From contig JACCWI010000058.1 of assembly GCA_013697725.1 (NCBI GenBank), positions 30,163 to 94,162 on the forward strand: a stretch of DNA of 64,000 nucleotides. Reading direction: 5' to 3'. Both the position numbers and the translations under genes were made by a program. This DNA is from Tatlockia sp. GTDB lineage: Bacteria > Pseudomonadota > Gammaproteobacteria > Legionellales > Legionellaceae. How positions within the stretch are numbered: the stretch's first letter is position 1; each line of letters begins with the position of its first letter. This document shows, piece after piece, positions 53,159 to 61,972 of this stretch. The notes beneath the pieces are model-generated. The model did no database searches. It was not told the DNA's origin and saw only the letters and a program-made list of their open reading frames with translations.

Positions 53159-53443
53159 TTAGGGATATCGTCTATCCGGAACGCAGGGGCTATCAATATA
53201 TTCACCATCAATTTTCAACACCATGTTAACACTTCTGCGATGATAACGGACAAGGGTTTGATATTGGCTTTGAGTAAGATAACCATAAGAATTACCGCAG
53301 TAAACCAAGGCGTGTGTGCCTTTAGAAGGGCCGGGTTTAATAGGCAGATCGCACTCCCAGCGAAAACGGGTGAGATCACAATTTGCATAGGCGGAGCTAA
53401 AACTCATGAAAGTCAAAAGGGCTGCTAAATAAAGATTTTTCAT
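53159..53443 (-). CDS. Small secreted cysteine-containing protein
   Basis: This 94-residue protein has a signal peptide ([20 protein letters not shown]), leaving a ~74-residue mature form with four cysteines that could make two disulfides. One segment, [19 protein letters not shown], is followed by a basic stretch [10 protein letters not shown] and ends in CVPDRRYP. I do not recognise a named family; it looks like a conserved periplasmic or secreted protein of Legionella relatives. It stands alone between the YgjP gene and a 320-bp gap. Confidence 0.6.
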   Translation of the reverse strand: MKNLYLAALLTFMSFSSAYANCDLTRFRWECDLPIKPGPSKGTHALVYCGNSYGYLTQSQYQTLVRYHRRSVNMVLKIDGEYIDSPCVPDRRYP

Positions 53444-53763
53444 GCCTAAATTCTCATTAAGTATATAAGCTGTTATCGCAGTTCAGCAAAAAAACTTTAG
53501 TAGACCTTTGTTAAAGTGGAAAAGTTTTCTTTAAGTATTGAAATTCTACAAGAGGTTGAATCCTAAATTCAGTAATCAAATTGGACGATTTTCATCCATC
53601 CTAGGCCCAGGTCAATGAATAACTTTTAATAAATTATTGTTTCTCATCTTGTCAATGTAGCCAGAACATTAACTTTTTTCATTTTACAACTAATTTAAAT
53701 CCATTCACTTTATCAATAACGTCCATAGTTAGATCATTTTGATATACCATTTGTTAGATTATT
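53444..53763. other. 320-bp intergenic region without a recognised feature
   Basis: This is AT-rich sequence between the small secreted protein gene and the end of ogt. No open frame with a start signal, no tRNA-like structure and no clear terminator could be seen on either strand. It would contain the promoter of the secreted-protein gene. Confidence 0.5.
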
Positions 53764-54225
53764 TTAAAATTTTTGTTTAGATTCGTGAGCTAAAAGAGTG
53801 GTTTTAAAACAAAGCGCATCAATTCGACCCATGTAGCCGCCTTGATTAGTCTTACCCACTACGCGGTGGCAGGGGATGAAAGGAGCAATAGGATTTGATT
53901 TACAAGCTTGCCCAATTGCTCGAGGACTAGATTGCAATGATTTAGCCAGTTCACCATAAGTTAAGGTTCGACCAACTGGAATAACAAGTAAAGCAGACCA
54001 CACTCGTTGTTGATAAACAGTTCCCTCGGGTTTTAAGGTTAGCTGAAATCGATAATGCGGATCGCGAAAATAGTTATCTAATTCTTGAATGATGAGTTTT
54101 GTGAGCGGGGTTGTTTCTTTATTAGTAACTTGTTCGTGAGTGAATTTTGAACGATAAATATAATGCTCATCGTAATGAACCTCCAGCCAGCCTGCTGGGG
54201 TTTTAAAAGCGGTCACGACGAGCAT
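53764..54225 (-). CDS. ogt: Methylated-DNA--protein-cysteine methyltransferase
   Basis: Ogt removes alkyl groups from O6-methylguanine by transfer to its own cysteine. The 153-residue protein has the active site IPCHRVVG with Cys119 and the helix-turn-helix region GRTLTYGELAKSLQSSPRAIGQACKSNP. It has no Ada-type regulatory domain. The ATG lies only 6 bp after the rplS stop, so it is probably read through from the ribosomal operon. Confidence 0.93.
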   Translation of the reverse strand: MLVVTAFKTPAGWLEVHYDEHYIYRSKFTHEQVTNKETTPLTKLIIQELDNYFRDPHYRFQLTLKPEGTVYQQRVWSALLVIPVGRTLTYGELAKSLQSSPRAIGQACKSNPIAPFIPCHRVVGKTNQGGYMGRIDALCFKTTLLAHESKQKF

Positions 54226-54231
54226 CCTAAA

Positions 54232-54594
54232 TTAGCCTTCTTTTTTCTCACCTAATTTTTCTTTAATACGAGCAGCACGGCCGGCTAAATCACGAAGATA
54301 ATAGAGTTTAGCACGACGTACATCACCACGACGTTTAACAGTAATACTGTCAACAATAGGACTATAGGTTTGAAAAACCCGCTCAACACCTACGCCATGA
54401 GAAATTTTACGAACAGTAAAAGCAGAATTTAAGCCGCGGTTACGCTTGGCAATAACAACACCTTCAAAAGCTTGTAAACGCTCGCGTGCACCTTCTTTTA
54501 CTTTTACTTGAACTAAAACAGTATCACCTGAGCTAAATTCAGGAATTTCTTTATTCATTTGCTCAGCATTTAATGCATCAATAATCTTACTCAT
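54232..54594 (-). CDS. rplS: 50S ribosomal protein L19
   Basis: L19 lies at the 30S-50S interface. The 120-residue product starts at [20 protein letters not shown]; a GTG two codons upstream is less likely. The family motifs [20 protein letters not shown] and [16 protein letters not shown] are present. It is the last core gene of rpsP-rimM-trmD-rplS, separated from trmD by 144 bp that holds only a weak AT-rich inverted repeat. ogt follows after 6 bp. Confidence 0.98.
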   Translation of the reverse strand: MSKIIDALNAEQMNKEIPEFSSGDTVLVQVKVKEGARERLQAFEGVVIAKRNRGLNSAFTVRKISHGVGVERVFQTYSPIVDSITVKRRGDVRRAKLYYLRDLAGRAARIKEKLGEKKEG

Positions 54595-54738
54595 GGTCAC
54601 TCCTCAAATTGGTATACCTTTTTCGCATTTTCATCTTGGCTTTAGGAACTTAAAAAGAGTAATTTAAAAGGATCTACGTTTAAGGAACGTGTTCCAGCTT
54701 ACTCAATGTTTGTTTAAAAACAAAGGCGGAATGTAAAT

Positions 54739-55485
54739 TTAGGTCTTACCCTGTTCGCACTTAAACTCGTTAAGCAAGACCTTATCTGTCTCACTTAACT
54801 CTAATTTTTCTAATAAATCGGGACGCTTTAGCCAGGTAGAACCTAGCATTTGTTTTCTACGCCAAAGTTCAATATCTCGGTGATTACCACCTAATAACAC
54901 GTCCGGTACTGACAAGCCATCAATGCTTGCGGGCCTGGTATAATGAGGACAATCTAGCAAACCATTCATAAATGAATCTTGCTCAGCCGACCCTAAATGC
55001 CCAAGACTTCCAGGTAGTAGCCGAATAATTGCATCAATAAATACCATGGCTGCCAATTCACCGCCACTCAAAACAAAATCACCAAGCGACCACTCTTCAT
55101 CAACATCATGCTGTATAATCCGCTCATCAATTCCTTCGTAACGTCCAGCTATAAAGAGCAAGCTTTCATTACTAGCAGCAGCTTTGTTCAAATCTGCCTG
55201 GCGAATTACTTTTCCTTGAGGACTAAGATAAATAGTTTTGCAAGGAGTTGGCATTATACTTTTTGCATGATTAATTGCCCCATGCAAGGGCTCATACATC
55301 ATTACCATTCCTGGCCCGCCGCCATAGGGTTTATCATCAATTTGACGATAAGCTCGTTGTGCCCAATCGCGAGGGTTCCAGTAATTAATCTTGGCTAGAT
55401 TATGCTCAATTGCTCTTCCAACGATGCCGTAGTTTAAACTAGTAAACATTTCAGGCATTAAAGTTATTACGCCAAGCTGTAACAT
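54739..55485 (-). CDS. trmD: tRNA (guanine-N1)-methyltransferase
   Basis: TrmD methylates G37 of tRNAs with a G36, preventing +1 frameshifting. The 248-residue SPOUT enzyme shows LGVITLMPEMF, PYGGGPGMVMM, the trefoil-knot segment LFIAGRYEGIDERI and EEWSLGDFVLSGGE, and the tail with HYTRPASIDGLSVPDVLLGG. It follows rimM after 2 bp in the conserved ribosomal operon. Confidence 0.98.
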   Translation of the reverse strand: MLQLGVITLMPEMFTSLNYGIVGRAIEHNLAKINYWNPRDWAQRAYRQIDDKPYGGGPGMVMMYEPLHGAINHAKSIMPTPCKTIYLSPQGKVIRQADLNKAAASNESLLFIAGRYEGIDERIIQHDVDEEWSLGDFVLSGGELAAMVFIDAIIRLLPGSLGHLGSAEQDSFMNGLLDCPHYTRPASIDGLSVPDVLLGGNHRDIELWRRKQMLGSTWLKRPDLLEKLELSETDKVLLNEFKCEQGKT

Positions 55486-55487
55486 CT

Positions 55488-55997
55488 TTAAAAATCCATA
55501 TCCCAGTCAACGCGAATGAGATTAGAACCAAGATCTACATCAATAATATATTGGCCAAGCAAATAAGGGATTAAATGACGCTTATCCCCTTCAACGACTA
55601 GAACATCATTAGTCCCTGTAGGCAGAATTTCAATAACCTTACCGAAATTTTCACCCTGCTGGTTTATGACTTGCATTCCAACAAGCTGATGCCAGTAGTA
55701 TTCGCCTTTATCTAACGAAGGAAGCTGAGTCCGCCTGATGGCTATTTCAACATTAGCCAAAGTAGCCACTTGCTCACGTTCAGGATAACCCTCAACTTGC
55801 GCAATAATTGATTTGACATTGCTTTCTACGTGCAAGATTTTTAGGGGCTGCCATAGATTATCAACATATACATGCCAATCTGAATAACGCAATATATTAT
55901 CGCGTGGTTCGGTAAAGGAATGAATTGTTATAAAACCTTTGATTCCGTGAGGTCGTCCAAATCGGCCGACAATAACCCAGTCAGTACTATTATCCAC
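55488..55997 (-). CDS. rimM: Ribosome maturation factor RimM
   Basis: RimM assists 30S head assembly. With the GTG start at 55997 (one base after the rpsP stop) it has 169 residues and begins MDNSTDWVIVGRFGRPHGIKG, the family N-terminus. An ATG at 56021 inside rpsP would add eight residues and cannot be excluded. The RimM barrel and PRC domain are present, with GEYYWHQLVGMQVINQQG, GTNDVLVVEG and the end VDWDMDF. Confidence 0.95.
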   Translation of the reverse strand: MDNSTDWVIVGRFGRPHGIKGFITIHSFTEPRDNILRYSDWHVYVDNLWQPLKILHVESNVKSIIAQVEGYPEREQVATLANVEIAIRRTQLPSLDKGEYYWHQLVGMQVINQQGENFGKVIEILPTGTNDVLVVEGDKRHLIPYLLGQYIIDVDLGSNLIRVDWDMDF

Positions 55998-55998
55998 G

Positions 55999-56253
55999 TT
56001 ATTCAGCAGCTTTTTTCTCATATTCTTTAACTAATGAACTCACGCGATCGGATAATTGGGCACCGATATTTTTCCAATGCGTTAATTTATCCATTTCTAA
56101 ATGTAAGCGTAGTTCTTGTCCGCGTGCTACGGGATTAAAATAACCAATTCGCTCAATGTAGCCGCCATCGCGACGTTTGCGACTATCAGTTACTACCATA
56201 TTGTAAAAAGGACGCTTTTTCGCGCCAGCTCGTGATAAACGTATAACGACCAT
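55999..56253 (-). CDS. rpsP: 30S ribosomal protein S16
   Basis: This 84-residue S16 protein, [18 protein letters not shown] with [19 protein letters not shown], is highly conserved. It is the first gene of rpsP-rimM-trmD-rplS and lies about 100 bp downstream of ffh on the same strand, as in E. coli. Confidence 0.98.
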   Translation of the reverse strand: MVVIRLSRAGAKKRPFYNMVVTDSRKRRDGGYIERIGYFNPVARGQELRLHLEMDKLTHWKNIGAQLSDRVSSLVKEYEKKAAE

Positions 56254-56352
56254 TATTTTCCTCTAGTGTTAGAGCAGTTACGTAAAAATGCCGTGTATTG
56301 TACGAAAATTAACTCGACATTGGAAGGGGGATCTTTAATATTCTTAGGTTTT

Positions 56353-57729
56353 CTATTCCCGATCATTAGGAATTATTCCTTTTAAGCCTGTCATTCCACC
56401 AAGACCTCGCATCATTTGCTTCATTCCGCCTGGTTTGGTAAATTTTTTCATCATTTTTTGCATTTGCTCATATTGCTTTAATAAACGGTTTACATCTTGA
56501 ATCTGCGTACCAGAACCTAAGGCAATCCGTTTTTTTCGAGAACCCACAATAAGTTTGGGTATGCGGCGTTCTTTTCGTGTCATCGAATTAATAATAGCGA
56601 TTGTTCTTGCCATTGTTTTTTCATTAACCTGACCCATTGCCTGCTGAGGTAACTGACTCATGCCTGGTAGCTTGCTCATCATCGAGCTTATACCACCCAT
56701 TTGATTCATTTGTTCGAGCTGGCTTTTAAAATCTTCCAAATCGAAACCGTTTCCTTTTTTTAGCTTTTTGGCCAGTTTTTCACTAGTTGCCTTGTCTGCT
56801 TTACGTTCTACTTCTTCAATAAGAGTTAGAATATCGCCCATGCCTAAAATACGAGAGGCAATACGCTCAGGGTGAAAAGGTTCCAGGGCATCAATTTTCT
56901 CACCAAAACCAAGAAATTTGATGGGTTGGCCAGTAATTTGACGCACTGAAAGTGCAGCTCCTCCACGAGCATCGCCATCAGTTTTTGTTAAAATAATACC
57001 TGTTAGTGGTAGTGCTTCATGAAAAACCTTAGCGGTATTCGCAGCATCTTGACCTGTCATAGAGTCAACGACAAAAAGTGTTTCTACTGGTTTAACTGCC
57101 TGATGTAAAGCTTTAATCTCTGCCATCATTTCTTGATCAATATGCAATCGGCCAGCGGTGTCAAAAATAACGACATCCATATACTGTTTTTTTGCACTTT
57201 CCAGAGCATTTTTAGCGATTGTTAGTGGATTGTCATGCACCTCAGCATCAAAAAAAGCTACATCGAGTTGATTGGCTAATACTCTTAATTGAGTAATAGC
57301 AGCTGGGCGATAAACATCGACACTGACTAACATTACTTTTTTATTTTCTGTTTCTTTCAAAAAACGCGCTAATTTTGCCGATGAAGTGGTTTTACCTGAG
57401 CCCTGTAAACCAGCCATAAGAAATACTGCTGGTGGCTGAGTTTTAAAATCTAATTCAACACGCTCATCACCAAGAATATGCACTAATTCATCATGGACAA
57501 TTTTGATCAATGCTTGGTCTGGATTTAAACTAGTCGCTACTTCTTGTCCTAGCGCTTTTTGTTTTACTTGTTCAATAAACTCTTTTACAACAGTTAAGGC
57601 AACATCTGCCTCCAGTAAAGACATACGGACTTCACGCAGCATTTGCTGCATATTTTCTTCAGATAAGCGACCTTGACCACTTATATTTTTGAAAGCACGG
57701 GTTAAACGTTCGGTTAAATTCTCAAACAT
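56353..57729 (-). CDS. ffh: Signal recognition particle protein Ffh
   Basis: Ffh is the GTPase of the signal recognition particle and binds 4.5S RNA and signal sequences. The 458-residue protein starts at MFENLTERLTRAFKNI. It has the N domain, the G domain (GLQGSGKTTSSAKLARFL, DTAGRLHID, TKTDGDARGGAALS) and a methionine-rich M domain from about 330 to the end (KMMKKFTKPGGMKQMMRGLG). The 4.5S RNA partner is encoded at 63653-63762. It is followed by the rpsP operon and is divergent from the CorB-like gene. Confidence 0.98.
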   Translation of the reverse strand: MFENLTERLTRAFKNISGQGRLSEENMQQMLREVRMSLLEADVALTVVKEFIEQVKQKALGQEVATSLNPDQALIKIVHDELVHILGDERVELDFKTQPPAVFLMAGLQGSGKTTSSAKLARFLKETENKKVMLVSVDVYRPAAITQLRVLANQLDVAFFDAEVHDNPLTIAKNALESAKKQYMDVVIFDTAGRLHIDQEMMAEIKALHQAVKPVETLFVVDSMTGQDAANTAKVFHEALPLTGIILTKTDGDARGGAALSVRQITGQPIKFLGFGEKIDALEPFHPERIASRILGMGDILTLIEEVERKADKATSEKLAKKLKKGNGFDLEDFKSQLEQMNQMGGISSMMSKLPGMSQLPQQAMGQVNEKTMARTIAIINSMTRKERRIPKLIVGSRKKRIALGSGTQIQDVNRLLKQYEQMQKMMKKFTKPGGMKQMMRGLGGMTGLKGIIPNDRE

Positions 57730-57903
57730 AATGATTACTCCAGCGCGCAAAAAACGCTACTATAACACAATGGTTTTTAGAGTAGAATTCACATGGTTCT
57801 GGAAGTTAGTTACATTGTCTATTAATTGTGTATATTCTTGATCTAATGGGTCTAACTAAATCGCATTTAAATCTTTTATTGGCTTCTAATTGTCGGGGTT
57901 ATT

Positions 57904-59169
57904 GTGCAGTTATCTTTAACTACTCTTATCATTACATTATTTTTTCTTGTGCTATTTTCTGGATTTTTTTCTGCTTCAGAAATTGGCATGATGTCTTTAA
58001 ATCGCTATCGTTTACGCCATTTAGTAAAAATGAACAATAAGCAAGCTATTCGTGTGAACCAGATGCTTTCCCGTCCGGATAAATTGTTGTCTATCGTATT
58101 AATTGGTAATACCTTGGCAAATATAGTTGCATCGACCGTTGCTACTCTGATCGGGCAACGATTATATGGTGATGCTGGTGTGGCCTTTGCCACTATTTTA
58201 CTGACATTGATAATTTTAGTATTTGCTGAGATGGCTCCAAAAACTTTAGCTGCTTTGTATCCACAACAAGTTGCCTTTGCCTCTTCCCTCACTTTGAAAA
58301 TTTTACAGAATTTTCTAGCACCTTTGGTGCAAATTATCTCAATGATAACGACGGTGATTTTACGTTTAGTGGGCATTTCCATTGATAAAGTACAAAAAGA
58401 ATCGTTAACAGGAGAAGAGCTTCGTTCTGTAGTACACGAGGCAGGGGGATTTTTACCTATAGAACACAAAAGTATGCTAATAAGTCTCCTTGATCTGGAG
58501 CAGGCAACTGTGGAAGATATTATGGTTCCAAAAACTGATATCGTGGGCCTGGATCTCGAACAACCTTGGCATGAGTTATTGGATCAGATTGAAACCTCAC
58601 AACATACACGCTTACCTCTCTACAGAGAATCTATTGAAAATTTAGTAGGCTTGGTTCATGTTCGTTCAATACTTAATTTGGCTTTAGATGAATGTTTGAA
58701 TATGGAAAATCTATTAAAAATCGCTGATCCCCCTTATTTTATACCTGAAGCTACTCCCTTAAATGTGCAAATTTTAAATTTTCGTAAAATGAAAAAACGA
58801 TCGTGTTTTGTTGTGGATGAGTATGGTGATTTACTGGGTCTTGTAACCATGGAAGATATCCTGGAAGAAATTGTCGGTGAATTTACAACGGATATTGCTG
58901 ACTTGAGCAAAGATATTTCCCCGCAAGAAGATGGCTCTGTTATTGTGGATGCTTCAATCACTCTTCGTCATTTAAAACGTCTGTTAAACTGGCAATTACC
59001 GATGATAGGCCCACGTACTCTGAGTGGTTTAATTATTGAATATTTGGGTTATATTCCACCCTCCGGGTGCTGCTTACAGATTGATCAATATCAGTTTGAG
59101 ATTTTAAAAGTTGGAGATAATACTATTAAAACTGTGCGCATGTTAAAAGGGCTTAAAAAGAAAAAATAG
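57904..59169 (+). CDS. CorB/YfjD-type transporter (DUF21-CBS-CorC)
   Basis: This 421-residue protein starts at GTG 57904. Four N-terminal helices form the DUF21 (CNNM) domain (FSGFFSASEIGMMSLNRYRL; NTLANIVAS), followed by two CBS domains (about 205-320) and a C-terminal transporter-associated CorC/HlyC domain. This is the CNNM/CorB architecture of Mg2+ transporters that bind Mg-ATP in the CBS pair. Next to ffh, it corresponds to E. coli yfjD by layout, though the ypjD/ccsA-type gene usually found nearby is absent. Confidence 0.9.
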   Translation: MQLSLTTLIITLFFLVLFSGFFSASEIGMMSLNRYRLRHLVKMNNKQAIRVNQMLSRPDKLLSIVLIGNTLANIVASTVATLIGQRLYGDAGVAFATILLTLIILVFAEMAPKTLAALYPQQVAFASSLTLKILQNFLAPLVQIISMITTVILRLVGISIDKVQKESLTGEELRSVVHEAGGFLPIEHKSMLISLLDLEQATVEDIMVPKTDIVGLDLEQPWHELLDQIETSQHTRLPLYRESIENLVGLVHVRSILNLALDECLNMENLLKIADPPYFIPEATPLNVQILNFRKMKKRSCFVVDEYGDLLGLVTMEDILEEIVGEFTTDIADLSKDISPQEDGSVIVDASITLRHLKRLLNWQLPMIGPRTLSGLIIEYLGYIPPSGCCLQIDQYQFEILKVGDNTIKTVRMLKGLKKKK

Positions 59170-59183
59170 TGGAGGCTGTGTTC

Positions 59184-59930
59184 TTAATCAAAGTTATTCT
59201 TCGGTTTTTTTTCTTCGCTTTCTTTTATCAATAGTACTCTTGGAGTAAATAAATAACCCCCATTGCGAATAGTTTTAATCAAGGCGGGTTTCTTTGCATC
59301 AGTTTCAATTTTTTGTCTTAAACGACTTATTTGTACATCAATCCGTCGATCAAAAGGGTTTAAATCGCTATTTTTAGTAATTTGCAATAAAAATTCTCGT
59401 CCTAAAACTCGCTGAGGCTGCCTAATAAAGGCGAGCAATAAGTCATATTCACCAGCGCTTAACTGCAGCTCTTGATGAGTATTAGAGTTAAAAATTTGTC
59501 TCGCAGCGGGGAATAAACGCCAATCAGCAAAAAGTATTATTTCCTTTTCTTGTTCAGTATCGGTTATACGCTGCACCCGCCTTGAAATCGCTGAAATTCT
59601 CGCATGTAATTCTCGAGGGTAAAGAGGTTTGACAAGGAAATCATCCGCTCCAGCTTCTAGCATCTGCACACAGATATCTTCATCATCTGTATCACTAATT
59701 ACAATGATGGGTATCGAGTTATGATGATATATATTATTAATTATGGATGAATCAGCTTTGAACAGAGTCCAATTAATTAATAATGCTATAGGCTGTTCGG
59801 TTTTCATATCCAATTCAGATAAATCTAGAAATTGTACAATTTCATAATTGAACTTGGCAAAATAATCGATTAGTTGTTTCTCACAAGGTGAATTATCAAC
59901 AATTAGTAGATATTTTCGGTGCATAACCAT
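59184..59930 (-). CDS. OmpR-family response regulator with degenerate receiver
   Basis: The product has 248 residues from ATG 59930, which has GGAG 6 bp upstream; earlier ATGs at 59954 and 59942 are open but less well placed. The receiver (residues 7-122) keeps the acidic pair position as D12-N13 and the switch Lys in FLVKPLYP. The phospho-acceptor position in the strand ALLINWTLF is Asn53 instead of Asp. The C-terminal winged helix (about 140-235) has LQLSAGEYDLLLAFI, DRRIDVQISRLRQKIE and LIKTIRNGGYLF. It is thus an atypical regulator that probably works without phosphorylation. No kinase is adjacent. Confidence 0.85.
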   Translation of the reverse strand: MVMHRKYLLIVDNSPCEKQLIDYFAKFNYEIVQFLDLSELDMKTEQPIALLINWTLFKADSSIINNIYHHNSIPIIVISDTDDEDICVQMLEAGADDFLVKPLYPRELHARISAISRRVQRITDTEQEKEIILFADWRLFPAARQIFNSNTHQELQLSAGEYDLLLAFIRQPQRVLGREFLLQITKNSDLNPFDRRIDVQISRLRQKIETDAKKPALIKTIRNGGYLFTPRVLLIKESEEKKPKNNFD

Positions 59931-60120
59931 TAGTTGCTCCATCCTAGAATGCATTTTCTTTATTTTCTGATTATATACTCGATACCCCTAGGTTTACGAT
60001 CATTTAATGACCATTTTGTCAGGGTTTTGAGCTAATCTTATGAATAAGAGGTACTTTGTAAATAATTAAGAAAACTCAAATTTTTGGCTACTCTAAACTA
60101 TTTATCATTTTCCAAGTTTT

Positions 60121-61002
60121 TTAGGATAATTTAAAGATAGTATTCACAACTCTCGTATTAGTTGAAAGAGTGCTGTTTAAATGCCAATTGTAAACATAAC
60201 TTTCAATCTTATTGATATATTTGAGTTGGCTGTATAAAGGTTCTTTAGCATATTGTTGGATATGAGTTATAACATCTTGCTCTGTGCTGCCAAAATCCTC
60301 ATTAAACCAATCGTAAATTTTAGAAACAATCAGCGATCCTTCAATCACCTGAACTCCACGCAAAGAATTGATATAATTAAAGGTAACTTCATCCAGATCT
60401 GCGCCGATAGTTTCACCTTTATAAGCTTTTTTACTTAAATTTGCCGCTCCAATAGCACCATTGTTTAAGGCATAGACAGAACGTTGATCATTCCAAACGG
60501 GGCGAATAATACGATTTTGTATATCATCAAGTGACAAAGGGCTTCCATCAATTATTACCAATTTCTTTCCCCAGGGTCCTATGCTAAACAAACCTGGAGA
60601 AATATTAATTTCTTCAATACTATCAATTGGATAATATCCTGCGATTACCTGAACAGTCAGCGCATTGTATAAATTAATCCAAAAAGCTAATTGTTCATTG
60701 CGATTGTAACTATCAATATCGATTTTAGACATTTTATCGATATAATTTTTTAACAAATTGCGATCTTCTGGTTTTAGGTGTGAGTAGTCGACTAAATTAA
60801 TCGATTCATCATTGATAATTACTCGCCTGTTTAGAAACTCCTGCCAGTCATCATGCTCTATCGTCGCTTTTGATAAAGGATTATTAACTTCCCATTTCGG
60901 CCAAAAATCTCTGTGGAAAGAAGCGGTTGCTCCTTCAGTTATAAAAATAAAGCCAATTAAAAATAGGCAACTTTGCAATAAACTCTTTCTGATTTTAAAC
61001 AT
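60121..61002 (-). CDS. Exported DUF547 protein
   Basis: This 293-residue protein has a signal peptide ending near TEGATA. A DUF547 domain follows at about 95-230, marked by NRNEQLAFWINLYNALTVQVI and an Asn/Gly-rich segment VYALNNGAIGAANL. The domain's biochemical role is unknown to me; a papain-like or lipid-related function has been suggested for relatives. Its ATG overlaps the recR stop by 8 bp, which couples it to the dnaX-ybaB-recR operon. Confidence 0.82.
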   Translation of the reverse strand: MFKIRKSLLQSCLFLIGFIFITEGATASFHRDFWPKWEVNNPLSKATIEHDDWQEFLNRRVIINDESINLVDYSHLKPEDRNLLKNYIDKMSKIDIDSYNRNEQLAFWINLYNALTVQVIAGYYPIDSIEEINISPGLFSIGPWGKKLVIIDGSPLSLDDIQNRIIRPVWNDQRSVYALNNGAIGAANLSKKAYKGETIGADLDEVTFNYINSLRGVQVIEGSLIVSKIYDWFNEDFGSTEQDVITHIQQYAKEPLYSQLKYINKIESYVYNWHLNSTLSTNTRVVNTIFKLS

Positions 61003-61588
61003 TTACAGCAGCTCGATTTCGTAATGCATTGCCAATTGTATTAGAGTCTAAAAATTCTAATTCGCCACCAGAAGGGATACCATGCGCCAGCTGACTTAAA
61101 TGCACAGAGTGATTACGTAGGAGTTCCTGGATAAAATGAACGGTAGTTTGTCCTTCAATAGTAGGACTTAGAGCAAGAATGACTTCTTTTATATTTTCAC
61201 GGCTAATGAGCTCGCACAATTGTGGTAAGCCTATATCTTCTGGGCCTAGACCATCAAGGGGTGAAATCTTTCCCATTAATACAAAGTAACAGCCCTTAAA
61301 AGCAGAACTCTGTTCAATTGCTGCAATGTCGGCCGGATTCTCTACTACACAGAGAATCGTCAGATCGCGTTGTGGATTTTGGCAGAGCTTACAAAATTCT
61401 TCATCTGTGTAATTATTGCAGCGTTTGCAATGTTTAATCGATAGCATAGCCTCTTCCAAACAAGAGGCAAGTCGCAAGCCGCGCTGACGCTGGTGCTGTA
61501 AAAGATGGAAAACCATGCGCTGCGCGGACTTGGGCCCGATTCCTGGAAGGCAACGTAAGGCGTCTACCAACCGACTTAGAGCATCCAT
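60995..61588 (-). CDS. recR: Recombination mediator RecR
   Basis: RecR works with RecO (and RecF) to load RecA at gaps. The 197-residue protein has the helix-hairpin-helix LPGIGPKSAQRMVFHLL, the zinc finger C-x2-C...C-x2-C in HCKRCNNYTDEEFCKLC, and a TOPRIM domain (CVVENPADIAAIEQ). The Walker-B-like C-terminus LAHGIPSGGELEFLDSNTI is present. It lies 8 bp downstream of ybaB. Confidence 0.97.
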   Translation of the reverse strand: MDALSRLVDALRCLPGIGPKSAQRMVFHLLQHQRQRGLRLASCLEEAMLSIKHCKRCNNYTDEEFCKLCQNPQRDLTILCVVENPADIAAIEQSSAFKGCYFVLMGKISPLDGLGPEDIGLPQLCELISRENIKEVILALSPTIEGQTTVHFIQELLRNHSVHLSQLAHGIPSGGELEFLDSNTIGNALRNRAAVNV

Positions 61589-61596
61589 TAATTACC

Positions 61597-61944
61597 TTAT
61601 TCTTCGTCTTTTCCTTCACTGCTTTTCATGAAGTCAGTAGGAATATTTAAGCCTGCTGTTAGTTGGCTAATCTTTTCCTTAGACGCTTTTTCAACTTTGC
61701 GGACAGCATCGTTCACGGCTGCAGCAACTAAATCTTCCATCATTTCAACATCTTCTTCCATTAAAGTAGCAGCAATTTTTACATGCACGACATCATGACG
61801 GCCATTCATTTTAATTTTAATCATCCCGCCACCTGATTCGCCGTCTACGATCAGTTTACTTAGTTGTTCTTGCGCTTCTTGCATGCGTTGCTGCATTTTT
61901 TGCGCTTCTTTCATCAAGTTACCCAGATTTTGATTCATATCCAT
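61597..61944 (-). CDS. ybaB: YbaB/EbfC nucleoid-associated protein
   Basis: This 115-residue DNA-binding nucleoid-associated protein is of the YbaB/EbfC family. [20 protein letters not shown] at the N-terminus and [17 protein letters not shown] at the C-terminus are diagnostic. It dimerises in a tweezers-like shape and binds DNA. The start could also be two codons later (61938). The dnaX-ybaB-recR order is standard. Confidence 0.95.
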   Translation of the reverse strand: MDMNQNLGNLMKEAQKMQQRMQEAQEQLSKLIVDGESGGGMIKIKMNGRHDVVHVKIAATLMEEDVEMMEDLVAAAVNDAVRKVEKASKEKISQLTAGLNIPTDFMKSSEGKDEE

Positions 61945-61972
61945 GTTGACCTCTCTATATAAACAATATTAA

